Counted from the stretch's first letter, positions 48,788-57,765 are shown. The stretch: DNA of 64,000 bases from Antrihabitans stalactiti (GCF_012932915.1 NZ_VCQU01000012.1:62001-126000); one strand, 5' to 3'. The notes: generated from the sequence alone by a model not told the origin. A program made the numbers and translations.

Positions 48788-49989
48788 GCCCGTTGCTAAC
48801 CGTCGTCGGGATCGGCGCCGACGGTTGGGACGGTCTGAATGCGGCTGCCCAACAGGCGATCCGCGAGTCCGAGGTGCTGATCGGTTCGCCACGTCAGCTC
48901 ACGCTGGTGCCTGACGTCGTGCCACTACGTGTTCCCTGGCCATCGCCGCTGCTGCCTGCGCTGCGTGGTCTGCTCGACGAGTACGCAGACCGTCGAACCG
49001 CCATCCTTGCCAGCGGCGACCCCATGTTTCACGGCATTGGCGTCACCCTCGCCAGATTGGTCGGGCCCGAACGGATTCGGGTGCTCCCGCAGCCATCGTC
49101 GGCGTCCTTGGCCTGCGCTCGGCTCGGGTGGTCGGCGGCCGAGACGCCGACGGTGAGTTTGGTGAACCGACCAGTCGAGACGGTGCTGCCCGCGCTGTCG
49201 AACGACGGCAAATTACTGGTCCTGAGTCAGAACGAAGATTCACCCGCGGCTATCGCGAAGCTGCTCGCCGACAACGGTTACGGCAGTTCGCACCTCGTCG
49301 TCCTCGAACAACTCGGCGGACCGCTCGAGCGAACCTTCGACGGCACCGCCGCACAGTGGCCGCACGAGCCGGGCAATCCGCTGAACATCGTCGCGATCAC
49401 GTGCGTTGCCGAACAAGGATTTCGTCGGCTCACGAGGACGCCTGGACTGCCGGACGCCGCTTTCGGCGGCGACGGCCAGCTGACGAAGCAGGAGGTCCGG
49501 GCGTTGACGCTGAGTGCGCTCGCCCCGGCGCCTGGCGAATTGCTGTGGGACGTGGGCGGGGGATCGGGCAGCATCGCGATCGAATGGTCGCGGACTCACC
49601 CACGTTGCCGGGCAATCGCATTCGAGCGCTTACTGGCACGGAGCGCGCAGATTGTCGCCAATTCGTCTGCTTTGGGAGTGCCTGCGGTGACAGTGCTCGG
49701 GGAGGCTCCTGGCGCCTTCGCTGACGCGCCGGAACCGAACGCGATCTTCATCGGCGGCGGACTGACCGAACCGGGGCTACTTGCCGCATGCTGGGACCGA
49801 CTGGGTCCGCGCGGAAGGCTCGTCGCCAACGCCGTGACCGCGGAATCGGAAGCTGTGGTTACCCATTGGGCGGCCGAGCACGGCGGGCAGTTGCGTCGCT
49901 TCCAGATCTATCGCAGCGAACCGCTCGGCAACTTCACCGCCTGGCGTCCGCAGTTGCCGGTCACGCAGCTCATCGCAGAACGCACATGA
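48784..49989 (+). CDS. cobL: Precorrin-6Y C5,15-methyltransferase (decarboxylating), CbiE-CbiT fusion
   Basis: CobL adds methyl groups at C-5 and C-15 of the corrin ring and removes a carboxyl group. The 401 residues contain a CbiE domain (about 1-195: LTVVGIGADGWDGL, ASGDPMFHGIGVTL) and a CbiT domain (about 215-401: LSALAPAPGELLWDVGGGSG, the SAM-binding loop, and NAIFIGGGLTEPGL). ATGA overlaps connect it with the SDR before and cobK after. In M. tuberculosis cobM lies between cobL and cobK; here it does not. Confidence 0.95.
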   Translation: MSPLLTVVGIGADGWDGLNAAAQQAIRESEVLIGSPRQLTLVPDVVPLRVPWPSPLLPALRGLLDEYADRRTAILASGDPMFHGIGVTLARLVGPERIRVLPQPSSASLACARLGWSAAETPTVSLVNRPVETVLPALSNDGKLLVLSQNEDSPAAIAKLLADNGYGSSHLVVLEQLGGPLERTFDGTAAQWPHEPGNPLNIVAITCVAEQGFRRLTRTPGLPDAAFGGDGQLTKQEVRALTLSALAPAPGELLWDVGGGSGSIAIEWSRTHPRCRAIAFERLLARSAQIVANSSALGVPAVTVLGEAPGAFADAPEPNAIFIGGGLTEPGLLAACWDRLGPRGRLVANAVTAESEAVVTHWAAEHGGQLRRFQIYRSEPLGNFTAWRPQLPVTQLIAERT

Positions 49990-50720
49990 AGGTCCTGGTT
50001 CTCGGCGGCACCGCCGAGGCCCGTGACATCGCGGAAAGCCTTGCCGACGAGCCAGGATTCGAGATCATGACCTCGCTCGCGGGACGGGTTCGTGAGCCGA
50101 GACTGCCTGTGGGCGGCGTGCGCGTCGGTGGCTTCGGTGGCGCGGAGGGCCTGCGGGAGTGGTTGGCTGCCAACGCGGTCGACGCTCTTGTCGTGGCAAC
50201 CCATCCGTTCGCGGCCCGGATCTCAGCCAACGCCGCGCACGCGGCAGTCGCTGCCGGGGTGCCGATGGTGGCCGTCCGCAGGCCGCCCTGGACCCCGCAA
50301 CCCCGCGATACCTGGCATCCCGTGGCTTCGCTGTCCGAAGCCGCACAGACGATTCCCGCACTCGGACAACGAGTCTTCCTCACCGTCGGCAGACAAGGTG
50401 TGGCCGATTTCGCCGCCCTGGATTCGACGTGGTTTCTCATCAGAGCGATCGACCCACCAACCGGTGCGGTCCCACCGCAGCACGAACTGCTCCTCGCGCG
50501 CGGACCGTTCACCACCGAATACGAAACCGAGCTGTTTTGGAGCCGACGAATCGAGGTCCTCGTCACCAAGAACAGTGGGGGAGAACAGACCTCGGCGAAG
50601 CTAGAGGTCGCACGAAATCTGGGCCTCCCGGTCGTGATCGTCGATCGACCCGCGCTACCCGCAGGCGTCGCCACCGTCGAGAGCGCCGCTGCCGCGGTGG
50701 ACTGGCTGCACTCACAGTAG
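49986..50720 (+). CDS. cobK: Precorrin-6A reductase
   Basis: CobK reduces precorrin-6A to precorrin-6Y with NADPH. The 244 residues start MKVLVLGGTAEARDIAESLA (nucleotide-binding motif) and contain LVVATHPFAARISANAA, QRVFLTVGRQGVADF and EVLVTKNSGGEQTSAKLEVA, all typical of CobK/CbiJ. The length equals that of the mycobacterial enzyme. The ATG overlaps the cobL stop (ATGA). Its tail overlaps the convergent DUF218 gene by 9 bp. Confidence 0.95.
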   Translation: MKVLVLGGTAEARDIAESLADEPGFEIMTSLAGRVREPRLPVGGVRVGGFGGAEGLREWLAANAVDALVVATHPFAARISANAAHAAVAAGVPMVAVRRPPWTPQPRDTWHPVASLSEAAQTIPALGQRVFLTVGRQGVADFAALDSTWFLIRAIDPPTGAVPPQHELLLARGPFTTEYETELFWSRRIEVLVTKNSGGEQTSAKLEVARNLGLPVVIVDRPALPAGVATVESAAAAVDWLHSQ

Positions 50721-51374
50721 GGCCAGGGCAACCGCGTCGCTCGGGGGAGAGGTGACTGTCGGGCTGTCGAGGAAGAGAATGTCGAGCACCGCCTTCGGGC
50801 GCGCGAGCAGCCACTCACGGGCGCGATTCTTGGCGAGCGACCTTGCGCTGCAGTCGCATCCGCCGTTGACGCCGATCGCGTCGAGTCCGACCTCGCGGCA
50901 CAGCGCAACGGCACGGGGAACGTGGAAGCCTTGGCTGACGACGAGGGCGCGGTCGATGCCGAAAACGTGCATGGCGCGGGCGAAGGTGTCGTAGGTCCGC
51001 AGACCGAGCGGGTCGCCGACGATTTTGGCGCGATCGATCCCTTTGCTCACCAGATACTCGGTCATGGCGGTGATCTCGTCGCCCGACTCGCCGCTGCCGT
51101 TGCCGGAAACGAGAACGACCCGCGCCTTCCCGGCGTGCACCAACTGGGCGGCCATGTCCAGGCGCCCGGCGAGAAAGGCCATCGGCCAAGTGTTTTCGAC
51201 TTGTGCGCCGAGCACCACCACGACCGGCCACTCGGGAGCATCCTCGGCGGCGACAATCCGTCCCGAGGCTGCCACCCGGATCCAGACATTCGCGGCACCG
51301 ACCGCCCCGGCACCGAGGGCAGCAACCACAGCGCTCGAACGGATCACACGACTTCGCCACGGGGATTTGGTCAC
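50712..51374 (-). CDS. DUF218/SanA-YdcF family membrane protein
   Basis: The 220-residue protein has one N-terminal transmembrane helix (about 9-32, VIRSSAVVAALGAGAVGAANVWI) and an external DUF218 domain: VVVVLGAQVENTWP, AGRLDMAAQLVHAGKARVVLVSGNGSG, GDPLGLRTYDTFARAMHVFG and VVSQGFHVPRAVALCREVGL. SanA-like proteins are linked to envelope integrity and vancomycin tolerance in E. coli; the reaction is unknown. Start choice is uncertain: GTG 51374 (used here) or TTG 51386. Confidence 0.88.
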   Translation of the reverse strand: MTKSPWRSRVIRSSAVVAALGAGAVGAANVWIRVAASGRIVAAEDAPEWPVVVVLGAQVENTWPMAFLAGRLDMAAQLVHAGKARVVLVSGNGSGESGDEITAMTEYLVSKGIDRAKIVGDPLGLRTYDTFARAMHVFGIDRALVVSQGFHVPRAVALCREVGLDAIGVNGGCDCSARSLAKNRAREWLLARPKAVLDILFLDSPTVTSPPSDAVALALL

Positions 51375-51447
51375 CGGGCCATCCAAACATGACGGCGAGA
51401 CCGCGCGGCGTATTGCCCTTTGGCTAATTTCTCGCGATCCTGACGAG

Positions 51448-51912
51448 GTGACACACGACGATTCGCACAAGGATTCCGGGGCAGGGGGAATCCTCGATTC
51501 CGTTGCTGCCAGATTGCGGCTGCCCTTCGGAGCGCCCGACTTCATCGACAAGATCGCCACCGGGACCGTCAACGAGGTCGGCAGGCGGACCCTCTACGTC
51601 CTCATCTCGACCTGGGATGCCGCCGACGGTGGCCCGTTCGTTGCCAGCGCGATCGGCACCGCCGGGGTGAGCAAAATCGTGGACACCATCGAAGATCTGT
51701 TTCTCAATGCAGTTTTCGGTAAGGCGCTCAAGGCCATCGGTGTCGACGACATCAAATTGCGTGCCTCGCTGTGCGCATCGGCGCTGGTCGGACTAGGCAT
51801 GATGCGGTATGTCGCCACCGCCGATCCCATCGCCTCGATGAAAGTGGACGAGCTCGTCGACGTGTTCGCTCCGACGTTGCAGCGCTACCTGATTGGCGAT
51901 CTCACCGAGTAA
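51448..51912 (+). CDS. Stand-alone TetR-type ligand-binding domain without helix-turn-helix
   Basis: The 154 residues resemble the C-terminal domain of one TetR subfamily (TetR_C_17-like): TLYVLISTWDAADGGPFVASA, a middle stretch of acidic helices, and RASLCASALVGLGMMRYVATADPIASM followed by LVDVFAPTLQRYLIG. No DNA-binding helix-turn-helix precedes it. The frame is open far upstream, but that part overlaps the divergent DUF218 gene and shows no HTH. The GTG start 51448 is provisional. It is either a degraded regulator or a functional small-molecule or protein-binding domain. A small acidic protein gene follows 62 nt later. Confidence 0.7.
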   Translation: MTHDDSHKDSGAGGILDSVAARLRLPFGAPDFIDKIATGTVNEVGRRTLYVLISTWDAADGGPFVASAIGTAGVSKIVDTIEDLFLNAVFGKALKAIGVDDIKLRASLCASALVGLGMMRYVATADPIASMKVDELVDVFAPTLQRYLIGDLTE

Positions 51913-51974
51913 GGGCAGTCCGGCTGGGTAGGCTGTGGCATCCGCTTCCGCAATCACACGAAGGTGCACCAACC

Positions 51975-52178
51975 ATGCCAATCGAACCACCAGAGATCCC
52001 AGACGACGCCCCCATCACCAAGACCGTGGTCAACACCGCGATCAAGGTTCTCGAGCAGTTGCCACAGGGTGCCCAGGATGCTGCGGAGAATCTCCGGGGA
52101 CCGTTCGACGGAATCCTCGGATCGATCGTCGAGCTCGAGCACACCGTGACCAAGATGTGGGACGCCCGCAAGTCCTGA
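51975..52178 (+). CDS. Small acidic protein of unknown function
   Basis: The 67-residue product (MPIEPPEIPDDAPITKTVVN and following) is acidic at the N-terminus and predicted helical afterwards (AIKVLEQLPQGAQDAAENL, GSIVELEHTVTKMWDARKS). There is no signal peptide, membrane segment or cysteine. A GAAGG stretch lies about 12 nt before the ATG and TAGGCT about 45 nt upstream could be its -10, giving a short leader. I do not recognise the family. Confidence 0.65.
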   Translation: MPIEPPEIPDDAPITKTVVNTAIKVLEQLPQGAQDAAENLRGPFDGILGSIVELEHTVTKMWDARKS

Positions 52179-52211
52179 GGTGAATCGTTGCCGCGTCCTC
52201 GACGGTGGGTC

Positions 52212-52217
52212 TACCGT
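52212..52217 (+). promoter_or_regulatory. -10 hexamer TACCGT of the alpha/beta hydrolase gene
   Basis: TACCGT is 6 nt before GTG 52224; no ribosome-binding site is present. Confidence 0.5.
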
Positions 52218-52223
52218 CGAGGC

Positions 52224-53024
52224 GTGCGCGCGACGAACCGTTCGGCCCTGTTCCTGCTGGTTTTGACTTTGCTGACGACGCTGGGTCTCGGGGTGGCGCA
52301 AGCGCCCGCCGCGCCGGTCGGCAAACCTACGGTTGTCCTCGTCCACGGCGCGTTCGCCGATGCAAGTAGCTGGGACGCAGTAGCGGCGCAGCTGCGCGGT
52401 GAGGGCTACACGGTAGTCACGCCGGACAATCCGCTGCGTGGTCCGGCTAATGACGCCGCCGCAATCAAGCGGGTGCTGGATTCGATTTCGGGTCCAGTGA
52501 TCCTGGTCGGCCATTCGTACGGTGGCGTTGTGGTCACCAATGCCGCGCGCACTGCCTCCAACGTCGTTGCCCTCGTCTATCTCGCAGCGATCGTCCCCGC
52601 ACAATTCGAGCCTCCGCAACTCGCGATCGATCCGATTCGCTACCCGGGTAGCAAGCTGTTGCCGCCAGTGCTGCTGCCGAAGCTCGTTCCCGGTGGCGTC
52701 GATGTTTACATCAACCCCGAGTACTTCCGCGAAGCGTTCGCAGCCGACGTCCCTGCGGACAAGGCAGCCCAGATGGCTGCGTCACAGCACTCGTTGGCCT
52801 TGACCGCGCAGCTCGAACCTAGCGGTGCGCCGGCGTACGAAAATCACCGCAGCTGGTGGCTGCTCACCACCGGAGACCAAGCGGTCCCGCCGTCGGCGCA
52901 GCAGGCCATGGCCGCCAGAGCACATTCGCAGGTCACGGCGATCGCGTCGTCGCACGCGGTCATGGTGTCGCACCCGGATGCGGTCGCCGCCCTGGTCACG
53001 CAGGCCGACGCGGCAACCCGTTAG
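52224..53024 (+). CDS. Secreted alpha/beta hydrolase
   Basis: The 266-residue protein has a signal peptide (LFLLVLTLLTTLGLGVAQA, cleavage near APAAP) and one alpha/beta-hydrolase domain. The oxyanion region is VLVHGAFADASSWDAVAAQL, the nucleophile serine is in LVGHSYGGVVVTN, the acid is probably in LLTTGDQAVPP and the histidine is in ASSHAVMVSHPD. This subgroup (EstC/salicylate-esterase-like) acts on esters or other small substrates. It starts with GTG 52224 and its stop overlaps the cobIJ stop on the other strand by 4 bp. Confidence 0.9.
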   Translation: MRATNRSALFLLVLTLLTTLGLGVAQAPAAPVGKPTVVLVHGAFADASSWDAVAAQLRGEGYTVVTPDNPLRGPANDAAAIKRVLDSISGPVILVGHSYGGVVVTNAARTASNVVALVYLAAIVPAQFEPPQLAIDPIRYPGSKLLPPVLLPKLVPGGVDVYINPEYFREAFAADVPADKAAQMAASQHSLALTAQLEPSGAPAYENHRSWWLLTTGDQAVPPSAQQAMAARAHSQVTAIASSHAVMVSHPDAVAALVTQADAATR

Positions 53025-54532
53025 CCGGGGTAGCGCCGCGAGGTGAAGACCCTTGTGGCGCCGTTGGTTTCGTGCACGGTCGTGGTGGATGAGCCGATGA
53101 TCAGCAGCGTCCGCATATCGACCTCCGCGGGGTCGAGTTCGGCGAGCTTCACCACGCGCACGCTTTCGGTCGGGCCTGCGACGTCGCGCCCGATGATCAC
53201 CGGTGTGTCCGGGTTCCGGTACTCGAGCAGCAGGTCGCGCATAGCCCCGACCTGCCAGGTCCGCGACCGCGACGCGGGGTTGTAGACGGCGATCGCCATA
53301 TCGGACGCTGCGGCAGCGGAAATGCGCTTCGCGACGACGTCCCACGGCTTGAGCCGGTCCGACAGCGAGATGACCGCGTAGTCGTGGCCCAGGGGAGCGC
53401 CGACCCGGCTCGCGACCGCGTTGGCGGCGGTCATCCCCGGAAGGACCCGGACCGCAACGCCTTTCCACTGATCCTCGGCCGCGACCTCCAGGACCGCCGC
53501 AGCCATCGCGAACACACCGGGATCACCGGATGACACCACACAGACTCGGGCTCCGCGCTTGGCGAGATCCAATGCCATTGCCGCGCGCTCGGATTCGACG
53601 CGATTGTCGCTGGCGTGACGACGCTGACCGATGCGGTGGGCGACGCGGTCCAGGTACGGTCCGTAGCCGACCAGGTCTGTCGCTTGTTCGAGCTCGCGTC
53701 GAACCTCGGGAGTGGTCCACTCGCGTGCGCCTGGTCCGAGCCCGACGACGACGACCTCGCCGCACACTTCCGGCTTCGGGGCAGGCAGATGCCCGCCGCC
53801 TGCTGGACCTGGCACCAGTGCGATCGAGAAGTACGGGACCTCGTCGTCGACAACCTCCGAGACCTCGAACACGCGCTGCTTCGGGGTGCTTGCGCGCTCG
53901 ACGTAGCGGGCGTCGTCGAGTCGACCCGAATCCGACAGTGCTTGGCGCACCGAGGGAAAGGTCCGGCCGAGCTTGAGAATCGCGGCGGCATCGGTGTCGC
54001 GAAGGTGGCGCGCGAGCTCGGCCTCGGGCAACGTCCCCGGCAGGATCGTCAACACCTCGTCGCCCTCGACGAGCGGAGTTCCCAATGCTGCGCAGGCCGC
54101 GCTCACCGACGTGACGCCGGGAATGATCTCGGCGTCGAACCGCCCGACCAGGCGCTTGTGCATATGCATGTAGGAGCTGTAGAACAGCGGATCGCCTGCG
54201 GCCAGCAGCGCGACGCTTCGACCGGCTTCGAGATGGACGGCGAGGCGCGCAGCCGCCGACTCGTAGAACTCGTCGATCGCACCCTGGTAGCCGCCGGGAT
54301 GATCGGTGGTCTCGGTCGTGACCGGGTAGACGAGGTGCTCTTCGATCTGGTCCGGTCGCATGTACGGCGCGGCGATGGCGCGCGAGATGCTTCGACCGTG
54401 GCGCGCGCTGTGAAATGCGACGACGTCTGCAGCGGCGATTATGCGTGCCGCCTTGACCGTCACCAACTCCGGGTCGCCGGGGCCGAGTCCGATGCCCCAC
54501 AGCTTGCCGCTGGATGTTCCGTTGTCAGTCAC
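53021..54532 (-). CDS. cobIJ: Bifunctional precorrin-2 C20- / precorrin-3B C17-methyltransferase (CobI-CobJ fusion)
   Basis: The 503 residues hold two SAM-dependent corrin methyltransferases. CobI is about 1-245 ([54 protein letters not shown]). CobJ is about 258-503 ([69 protein letters not shown]). The fusion is the same as in M. tuberculosis (Rv2066). Its ATG overlaps the cobH stop (ATGA), so cobH-cobIJ form a coupled pair. Confidence 0.96.
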   Translation of the reverse strand: MTDNGTSSGKLWGIGLGPGDPELVTVKAARIIAAADVVAFHSARHGRSISRAIAAPYMRPDQIEEHLVYPVTTETTDHPGGYQGAIDEFYESAAARLAVHLEAGRSVALLAAGDPLFYSSYMHMHKRLVGRFDAEIIPGVTSVSAACAALGTPLVEGDEVLTILPGTLPEAELARHLRDTDAAAILKLGRTFPSVRQALSDSGRLDDARYVERASTPKQRVFEVSEVVDDEVPYFSIALVPGPAGGGHLPAPKPEVCGEVVVVGLGPGAREWTTPEVRRELEQATDLVGYGPYLDRVAHRIGQRRHASDNRVESERAAMALDLAKRGARVCVVSSGDPGVFAMAAAVLEVAAEDQWKGVAVRVLPGMTAANAVASRVGAPLGHDYAVISLSDRLKPWDVVAKRISAAAASDMAIAVYNPASRSRTWQVGAMRDLLLEYRNPDTPVIIGRDVAGPTESVRVVKLAELDPAEVDMRTLLIIGSSTTTVHETNGATRVFTSRRYPG

Positions 54533-55155
54533 TCTATTTCGCTCGCGATGCCGTTCACTGCCGCCGCGGTGATCGCACTTCCGCCTCGACGACCGCGGAC
54601 GACGAGGTACTCCAGACCGCTGGCGTGTTCGATCAGCGCATCCTTCGACTCTGCTGCACCGATGAAGCCGACGGGTCCGCCCACGACCGCAGCGGGGCGT
54701 GGCGCACCTTGCGAAATCATATCGAGCAGGTGAAACAGCGCGGTCGGAGCGTTGCCGATCGCGACGACCGCTCCGTCAAGCCGGTCACGCCAGAGTTCGA
54801 GTGCCGCAGCCGAGCGGGTCGTGCCCAGGGACGCTGCGAGGTCTGCGCAACGCGGATCGGTGAGCGTGCACACCACCTCGTTGTCGGCGGGAAGGCGTCG
54901 TCTCGTCACGCCGGAGGCAACCATGTTCGCGTCGCACAGAATCGGGGCGCCCGCATCGAGGGCCGCGCGGGCGGCGGAGACAACGTTCGGGGTGAAGGCG
55001 ATGTCGTCGACGAGGTTGACCTGGCCGCTCGCATGAATCATCCGGACGACGACCTGCGAGACATCGGTCGGCAGGCCGGTCAGGTCGGCCTCGGCACGGA
55101 TTGTGGCGAAAGACCTGCGATAGATCTCCGCACCGTCGCGGATGTAATCGAGCAT
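54529..55155 (-). CDS. cobH: Precorrin-8X methylmutase
   Basis: CobH moves the methyl group from C-11 to C-12 to give hydrogenobyrinate. The 208 residues show [38 protein letters not shown] (catalytic histidine), [21 protein letters not shown] and the C-terminal [18 protein letters not shown] segment. The ATG has TAAGGT 6 nt upstream and no ribosome-binding site. It precedes cobIJ. Confidence 0.96.
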   Translation of the reverse strand: MLDYIRDGAEIYRRSFATIRAEADLTGLPTDVSQVVVRMIHASGQVNLVDDIAFTPNVVSAARAALDAGAPILCDANMVASGVTRRRLPADNEVVCTLTDPRCADLAASLGTTRSAAALELWRDRLDGAVVAIGNAPTALFHLLDMISQGAPRPAAVVGGPVGFIGAAESKDALIEHASGLEYLVVRGRRGGSAITAAAVNGIASEIE

Positions 55156-55161
55156 GCACTG

Positions 55162-55167
55162 ACCTTA
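55162..55167 (-). promoter_or_regulatory. -10 hexamer TAAGGT of cobH-cobIJ
   Basis: TAAGGT on the reverse strand is 6 nt before ATG 55155. Confidence 0.5.
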
Positions 55168-55322
55168 GGCGCGGAGCTTGCGGCACGACCATTCGGCCAA
55201 GTCGGGGCGTGACCCACCGTCGATCGAGCAGTCGCAAAGTTGCCTCTGCTCACGATCACGCGCAGAATCACTGCCGCGGCCATTCGGGGAACAGGGTGAT
55301 GACGAGAGCGGGGGACGACGCT

Positions 55323-56621
55323 ATGCATGCGACAACGACCTCGCTGGACTCGCCTGTGAAGTCGAATCGGCGCGTGCAGCCTGTCGTTCTGACGATTGCT
55401 CTGGTCGTCGGCGCCATCACCGCAGTCGTTCTCGTCCTCACAACTATCGATCCCTGGTTCCCCAACATCGGCATCTTCGCCGGTAGCGCGGACCTGCACG
55501 TCTACCGCGACGCGGGCTTTCGAGTGCAACACGACCTGCCGCTGTACGGCGGTCCGGTGCTGCTCGGCCACCTCTACACCTACACACCGTTTTCCGCGCT
55601 CGTGTTCGTTCCCGCTGCGCGCATTCCTGCGAACTGGGTCGACGAATTCGTGATGGCGACGAATATGTGTCTGCTCGTCGTGTGCATCGTGCTGTGCTGG
55701 CGGATGCTTGGCTACCGGCTGACGCCGAAGCTCGTCGGCGCAAGCGCGCTGCTGGCTCTGTGTTTCACCTTCCTCGAACCGATCCGCACGACGTTGTTCT
55801 ACGGCCAGGTCAACATCGGGCTGATGCTGCTGGTGTTGTGGGATTTCTCCCGCAAGGACGACAGCCGGATCAAAGGCATCGGCGTCGGACTGGCAGCAGC
55901 GATCAAACTGACCCCGGGCTACTTCGTCGCGTATTCGCTCGCGCTGCGGCAGTGGCGGGCCGCTGCGGTCGCAGTGGGAACGTTCGTCGCGTCGATCGCC
56001 GTGGGGTGGCTCGTGCTGCCCGACGACTCGCGGGCGTACTGGACCGAGAAGTTCTTCGAAGCCGACCGCGTTGCCTTTCCCACGCATCCGGCGAACCAAT
56101 CCTTGCGCGGTGTGATCGCGCACCTCATCGGTCATCAGGCGCCCGGCGTCGTGTGGTTCCCGCTCGCCGCAGGAATTGCGCTGCTCAGTCTCTACGTCTC
56201 GGTCCGGCTCCATCGCGACGGCGAACGCCTGCTTGCGCTCGCGTTGTGCGGAATGACGGCGGCCGCAGTGTCCCCGTTCTCGTGGAGCCACCACTGGATC
56301 TGGTTCGTGCCGCTACTCGTGTGGATCGCGCACCGTGCCCTGTCGAACCCGAGATGGTGGCTCGCGGGAGTCGCGATCTACCTCCCCGCAGCCGCTTGGT
56401 CTTGGCAGTACTCCGATGACTTCGCCGTCGTCGGGCTGTTCATGTACCCGCCGTGGTGGTCGACTATCGACATCCTCATGAACATCTACATGATCATGTT
56501 CGTCTTCATCCTCGCCGGCGCGGTCATTGGTGTGCGTCGGCGGGCAGCGACCCCTCGTGAGTCTTTTAGGAGTCCAGGGACTCCAAAAAGACTCACGACC
56601 CCTGGTAGTCGGGGGCAATGA
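55323..56621 (+). CDS. GT87 family polyprenol-phosphate-mannose alpha-mannosyltransferase
   Basis: The 432-residue, about ten-helix membrane glycosyltransferase belongs to GT87 (DUF2029), like mycobacterial PimE and Rv2181. These add mannose to PIMs, lipomannan or lipoarabinomannan outside the membrane, from polyprenol-phosphate-mannose. The external loop with the expected catalytic aspartate is SADLHVYRDAGFRV. Other landmarks are LFYGQVNIGLMLLVLWDFSR, GLAAAIKLTPGYFVAYSLAL, HPANQSLRGVIAHL and SPFSWSHHWIWFVPLL. I chose ATG 55323 because GGGGGA lies 7-12 nt upstream; ATG 55299 or GTG 55296 are possible. Its last codons run through a long palindrome and overlap cobG. Confidence 0.9.
   Translation: MHATTTSLDSPVKSNRRVQPVVLTIALVVGAITAVVLVLTTIDPWFPNIGIFAGSADLHVYRDAGFRVQHDLPLYGGPVLLGHLYTYTPFSALVFVPAARIPANWVDEFVMATNMCLLVVCIVLCWRMLGYRLTPKLVGASALLALCFTFLEPIRTTLFYGQVNIGLMLLVLWDFSRKDDSRIKGIGVGLAAAIKLTPGYFVAYSLALRQWRAAAVAVGTFVASIAVGWLVLPDDSRAYWTEKFFEADRVAFPTHPANQSLRGVIAHLIGHQAPGVVWFPLAAGIALLSLYVSVRLHRDGERLLALALCGMTAAAVSPFSWSHHWIWFVPLLVWIAHRALSNPRWWLAGVAIYLPAAAWSWQYSDDFAVVGLFMYPPWWSTIDILMNIYMIMFVFILAGAVIGVRRRAATPRESFRSPGTPKRLTTPGSRGQ
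56556..56597. terminator. Near-perfect 20-bp inverted repeat in the overlapping 3' ends of the GT87 and cobG genes
   Basis: The arms 56556-56575 and 56578-56597 (each beginning or ending CGTGAGTCTTTT/AAAAGACTCACG) match at 19 of 20 positions with a 2-nt centre. Both convergent genes end in or just past it; the cobG TGA lies inside the right arm. The A/T tracts lie within the arms rather than after the stem. It probably works as a bidirectional transcription stop. An inserted palindromic element that became part of the C-terminal codons is an alternative. Confidence 0.6.
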
Positions 56622-57702
56622 CGTCGGTGACGTCCCCGCGGGGACGTCCGCAGCGCCGCTCGCACCCGGACCAGTGTTGGCGTCCGACGAGAGGAATCCC
56701 GCTCTCGACGGCGTCGGTGAGGTCGGCGCGGACGTCGGCCAGCGCCTTCGCGCAGCCTGGCTGACCAGCGCAGGCACTTACCCGCAGCCACGGCGATTGA
56801 TCGTCGAAGATCAGCCCCATCGGCGCCAGCACCCGGACCACCGTTTCGGCGATCGATTCGTCGAGGTCGCAGATCAGGAGCGTCCGCCACGGGGTCACGA
56901 TGATCGGTCGCTCGACCGCGGCGATGAACTCGGCCGTCCGGGCGGGCAGTATCCCGAGCCGCAGACCCGCTCCGAGACTGACGAGGCCGTCGTCCTGGGG
57001 GAGCCAGCCGATGGGAGGTTCTGCGGCGGCGAATTCGAGCGCGTCCGCGAGCGGCTGCACGCTCAACGCCGCCAGCACCCCGTCGGCGCCGCCATCGACT
57101 TCGGCGAGCCGCCACTCGTCGGACCGCAGGTCCAGGAACGTGCGGGCAGCGGCGATGACGTGCGCGACGCCGTCTGCCACCGGGATGCGCGCACCCGAAT
57201 CGGCGCCCGCCAAGAGCAGGGCGAATTCGTGATCCGATACCGCGTGCAGACCGACATCGGCACCGAGCCCGCTGACGTTGTCGCTGCCGTCGTCGATGGA
57301 AAACAGCACGCGGCCTGGCAAGTCTGCGAGGTCGGCGTCGGCCTGGAGCAACTCGTCGAGTAGCCGGACATGCTCGCGCACGTCGAGTGTGCCGCCGACG
57401 CGACCGGTCAGCGGCGACGCGACGATATTGCGTGCGCGTTCGTGCGTGAGCGACGGCAACAGGCCCGCCTCGGCCACTCGGCGCGCGAGTTCGTCCGGGT
57501 CGGATATTGCCCGGAGCTGAATGTTTCCCCGCACCGTGAGTTCGAGCTCGCCGTTGCCGAGCTCGACCGCTGCCTCGGCGAGGGTCTCTAGCTGTGCCGG
57601 CTCGAGATAGCCGCCAGGCAGGCGAATCCGCGCCAGCGGACCGTCGGCAGCGTCGTGAAGCTGCAACGCACCTGGGCAGGCATCGGGGCGAGATCGATTC
57701 AT
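56593..57702 (-). CDS. cobG: Precorrin-3B synthase
   Basis: CobG is the oxygen-dependent enzyme that starts ring contraction in the aerobic cobalamin pathway and is related to sulfite/nitrite reductases. The 369 residues have two ferredoxin-like half domains (LPGGYLEPAQLETLAEAA; ELTVRGNIQLR) and the C-terminal 4Fe-4S cysteines in SACAGQPGCAKAL and GCERRCGRPRGD. I chose ATG 57702, with TACGCT 8 nt upstream; the open frame of 573 codons is not supported upstream. A perfect 20-bp palindrome (56629-56648) falls in its C-terminal codons. Confidence 0.93.
   Translation of the reverse strand: MNRSRPDACPGALQLHDAADGPLARIRLPGGYLEPAQLETLAEAAVELGNGELELTVRGNIQLRAISDPDELARRVAEAGLLPSLTHERARNIVASPLTGRVGGTLDVREHVRLLDELLQADADLADLPGRVLFSIDDGSDNVSGLGADVGLHAVSDHEFALLLAGADSGARIPVADGVAHVIAAARTFLDLRSDEWRLAEVDGGADGVLAALSVQPLADALEFAAAEPPIGWLPQDDGLVSLGAGLRLGILPARTAEFIAAVERPIIVTPWRTLLICDLDESIAETVVRVLAPMGLIFDDQSPWLRVSACAGQPGCAKALADVRADLTDAVESGIPLVGRQHWSGCERRCGRPRGDVTDVIAPDYQGS
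56629..56648. repeat. Perfect 20-bp GC-rich palindrome inside the cobG C-terminus
   Basis: GACGTCCCCG followed by its exact reverse complement CGGGGACGTC encodes part of the RCGRPRGDVTDV region. It lies 31 bp beyond the long inverted repeat that ends the gene. It may be a chance product of the codons for Gly-Arg-Pro-Arg-Gly-Asp, or part of the stop structure. Confidence 0.6.
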
Positions 57703-57710
57703 CAGCAACC

Positions 57711-57716
57711 AGCGTA
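57711..57716 (-). promoter_or_regulatory. -10 hexamer TACGCT of cobG
   Basis: TACGCT on the reverse strand is 8 nt before ATG 57702. Confidence 0.4.
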
Positions 57717-57765
57717 TGCGGCCATTCCGCCGTGCGACGAGGTGTGTCCGCGTCACCATGGTGAG

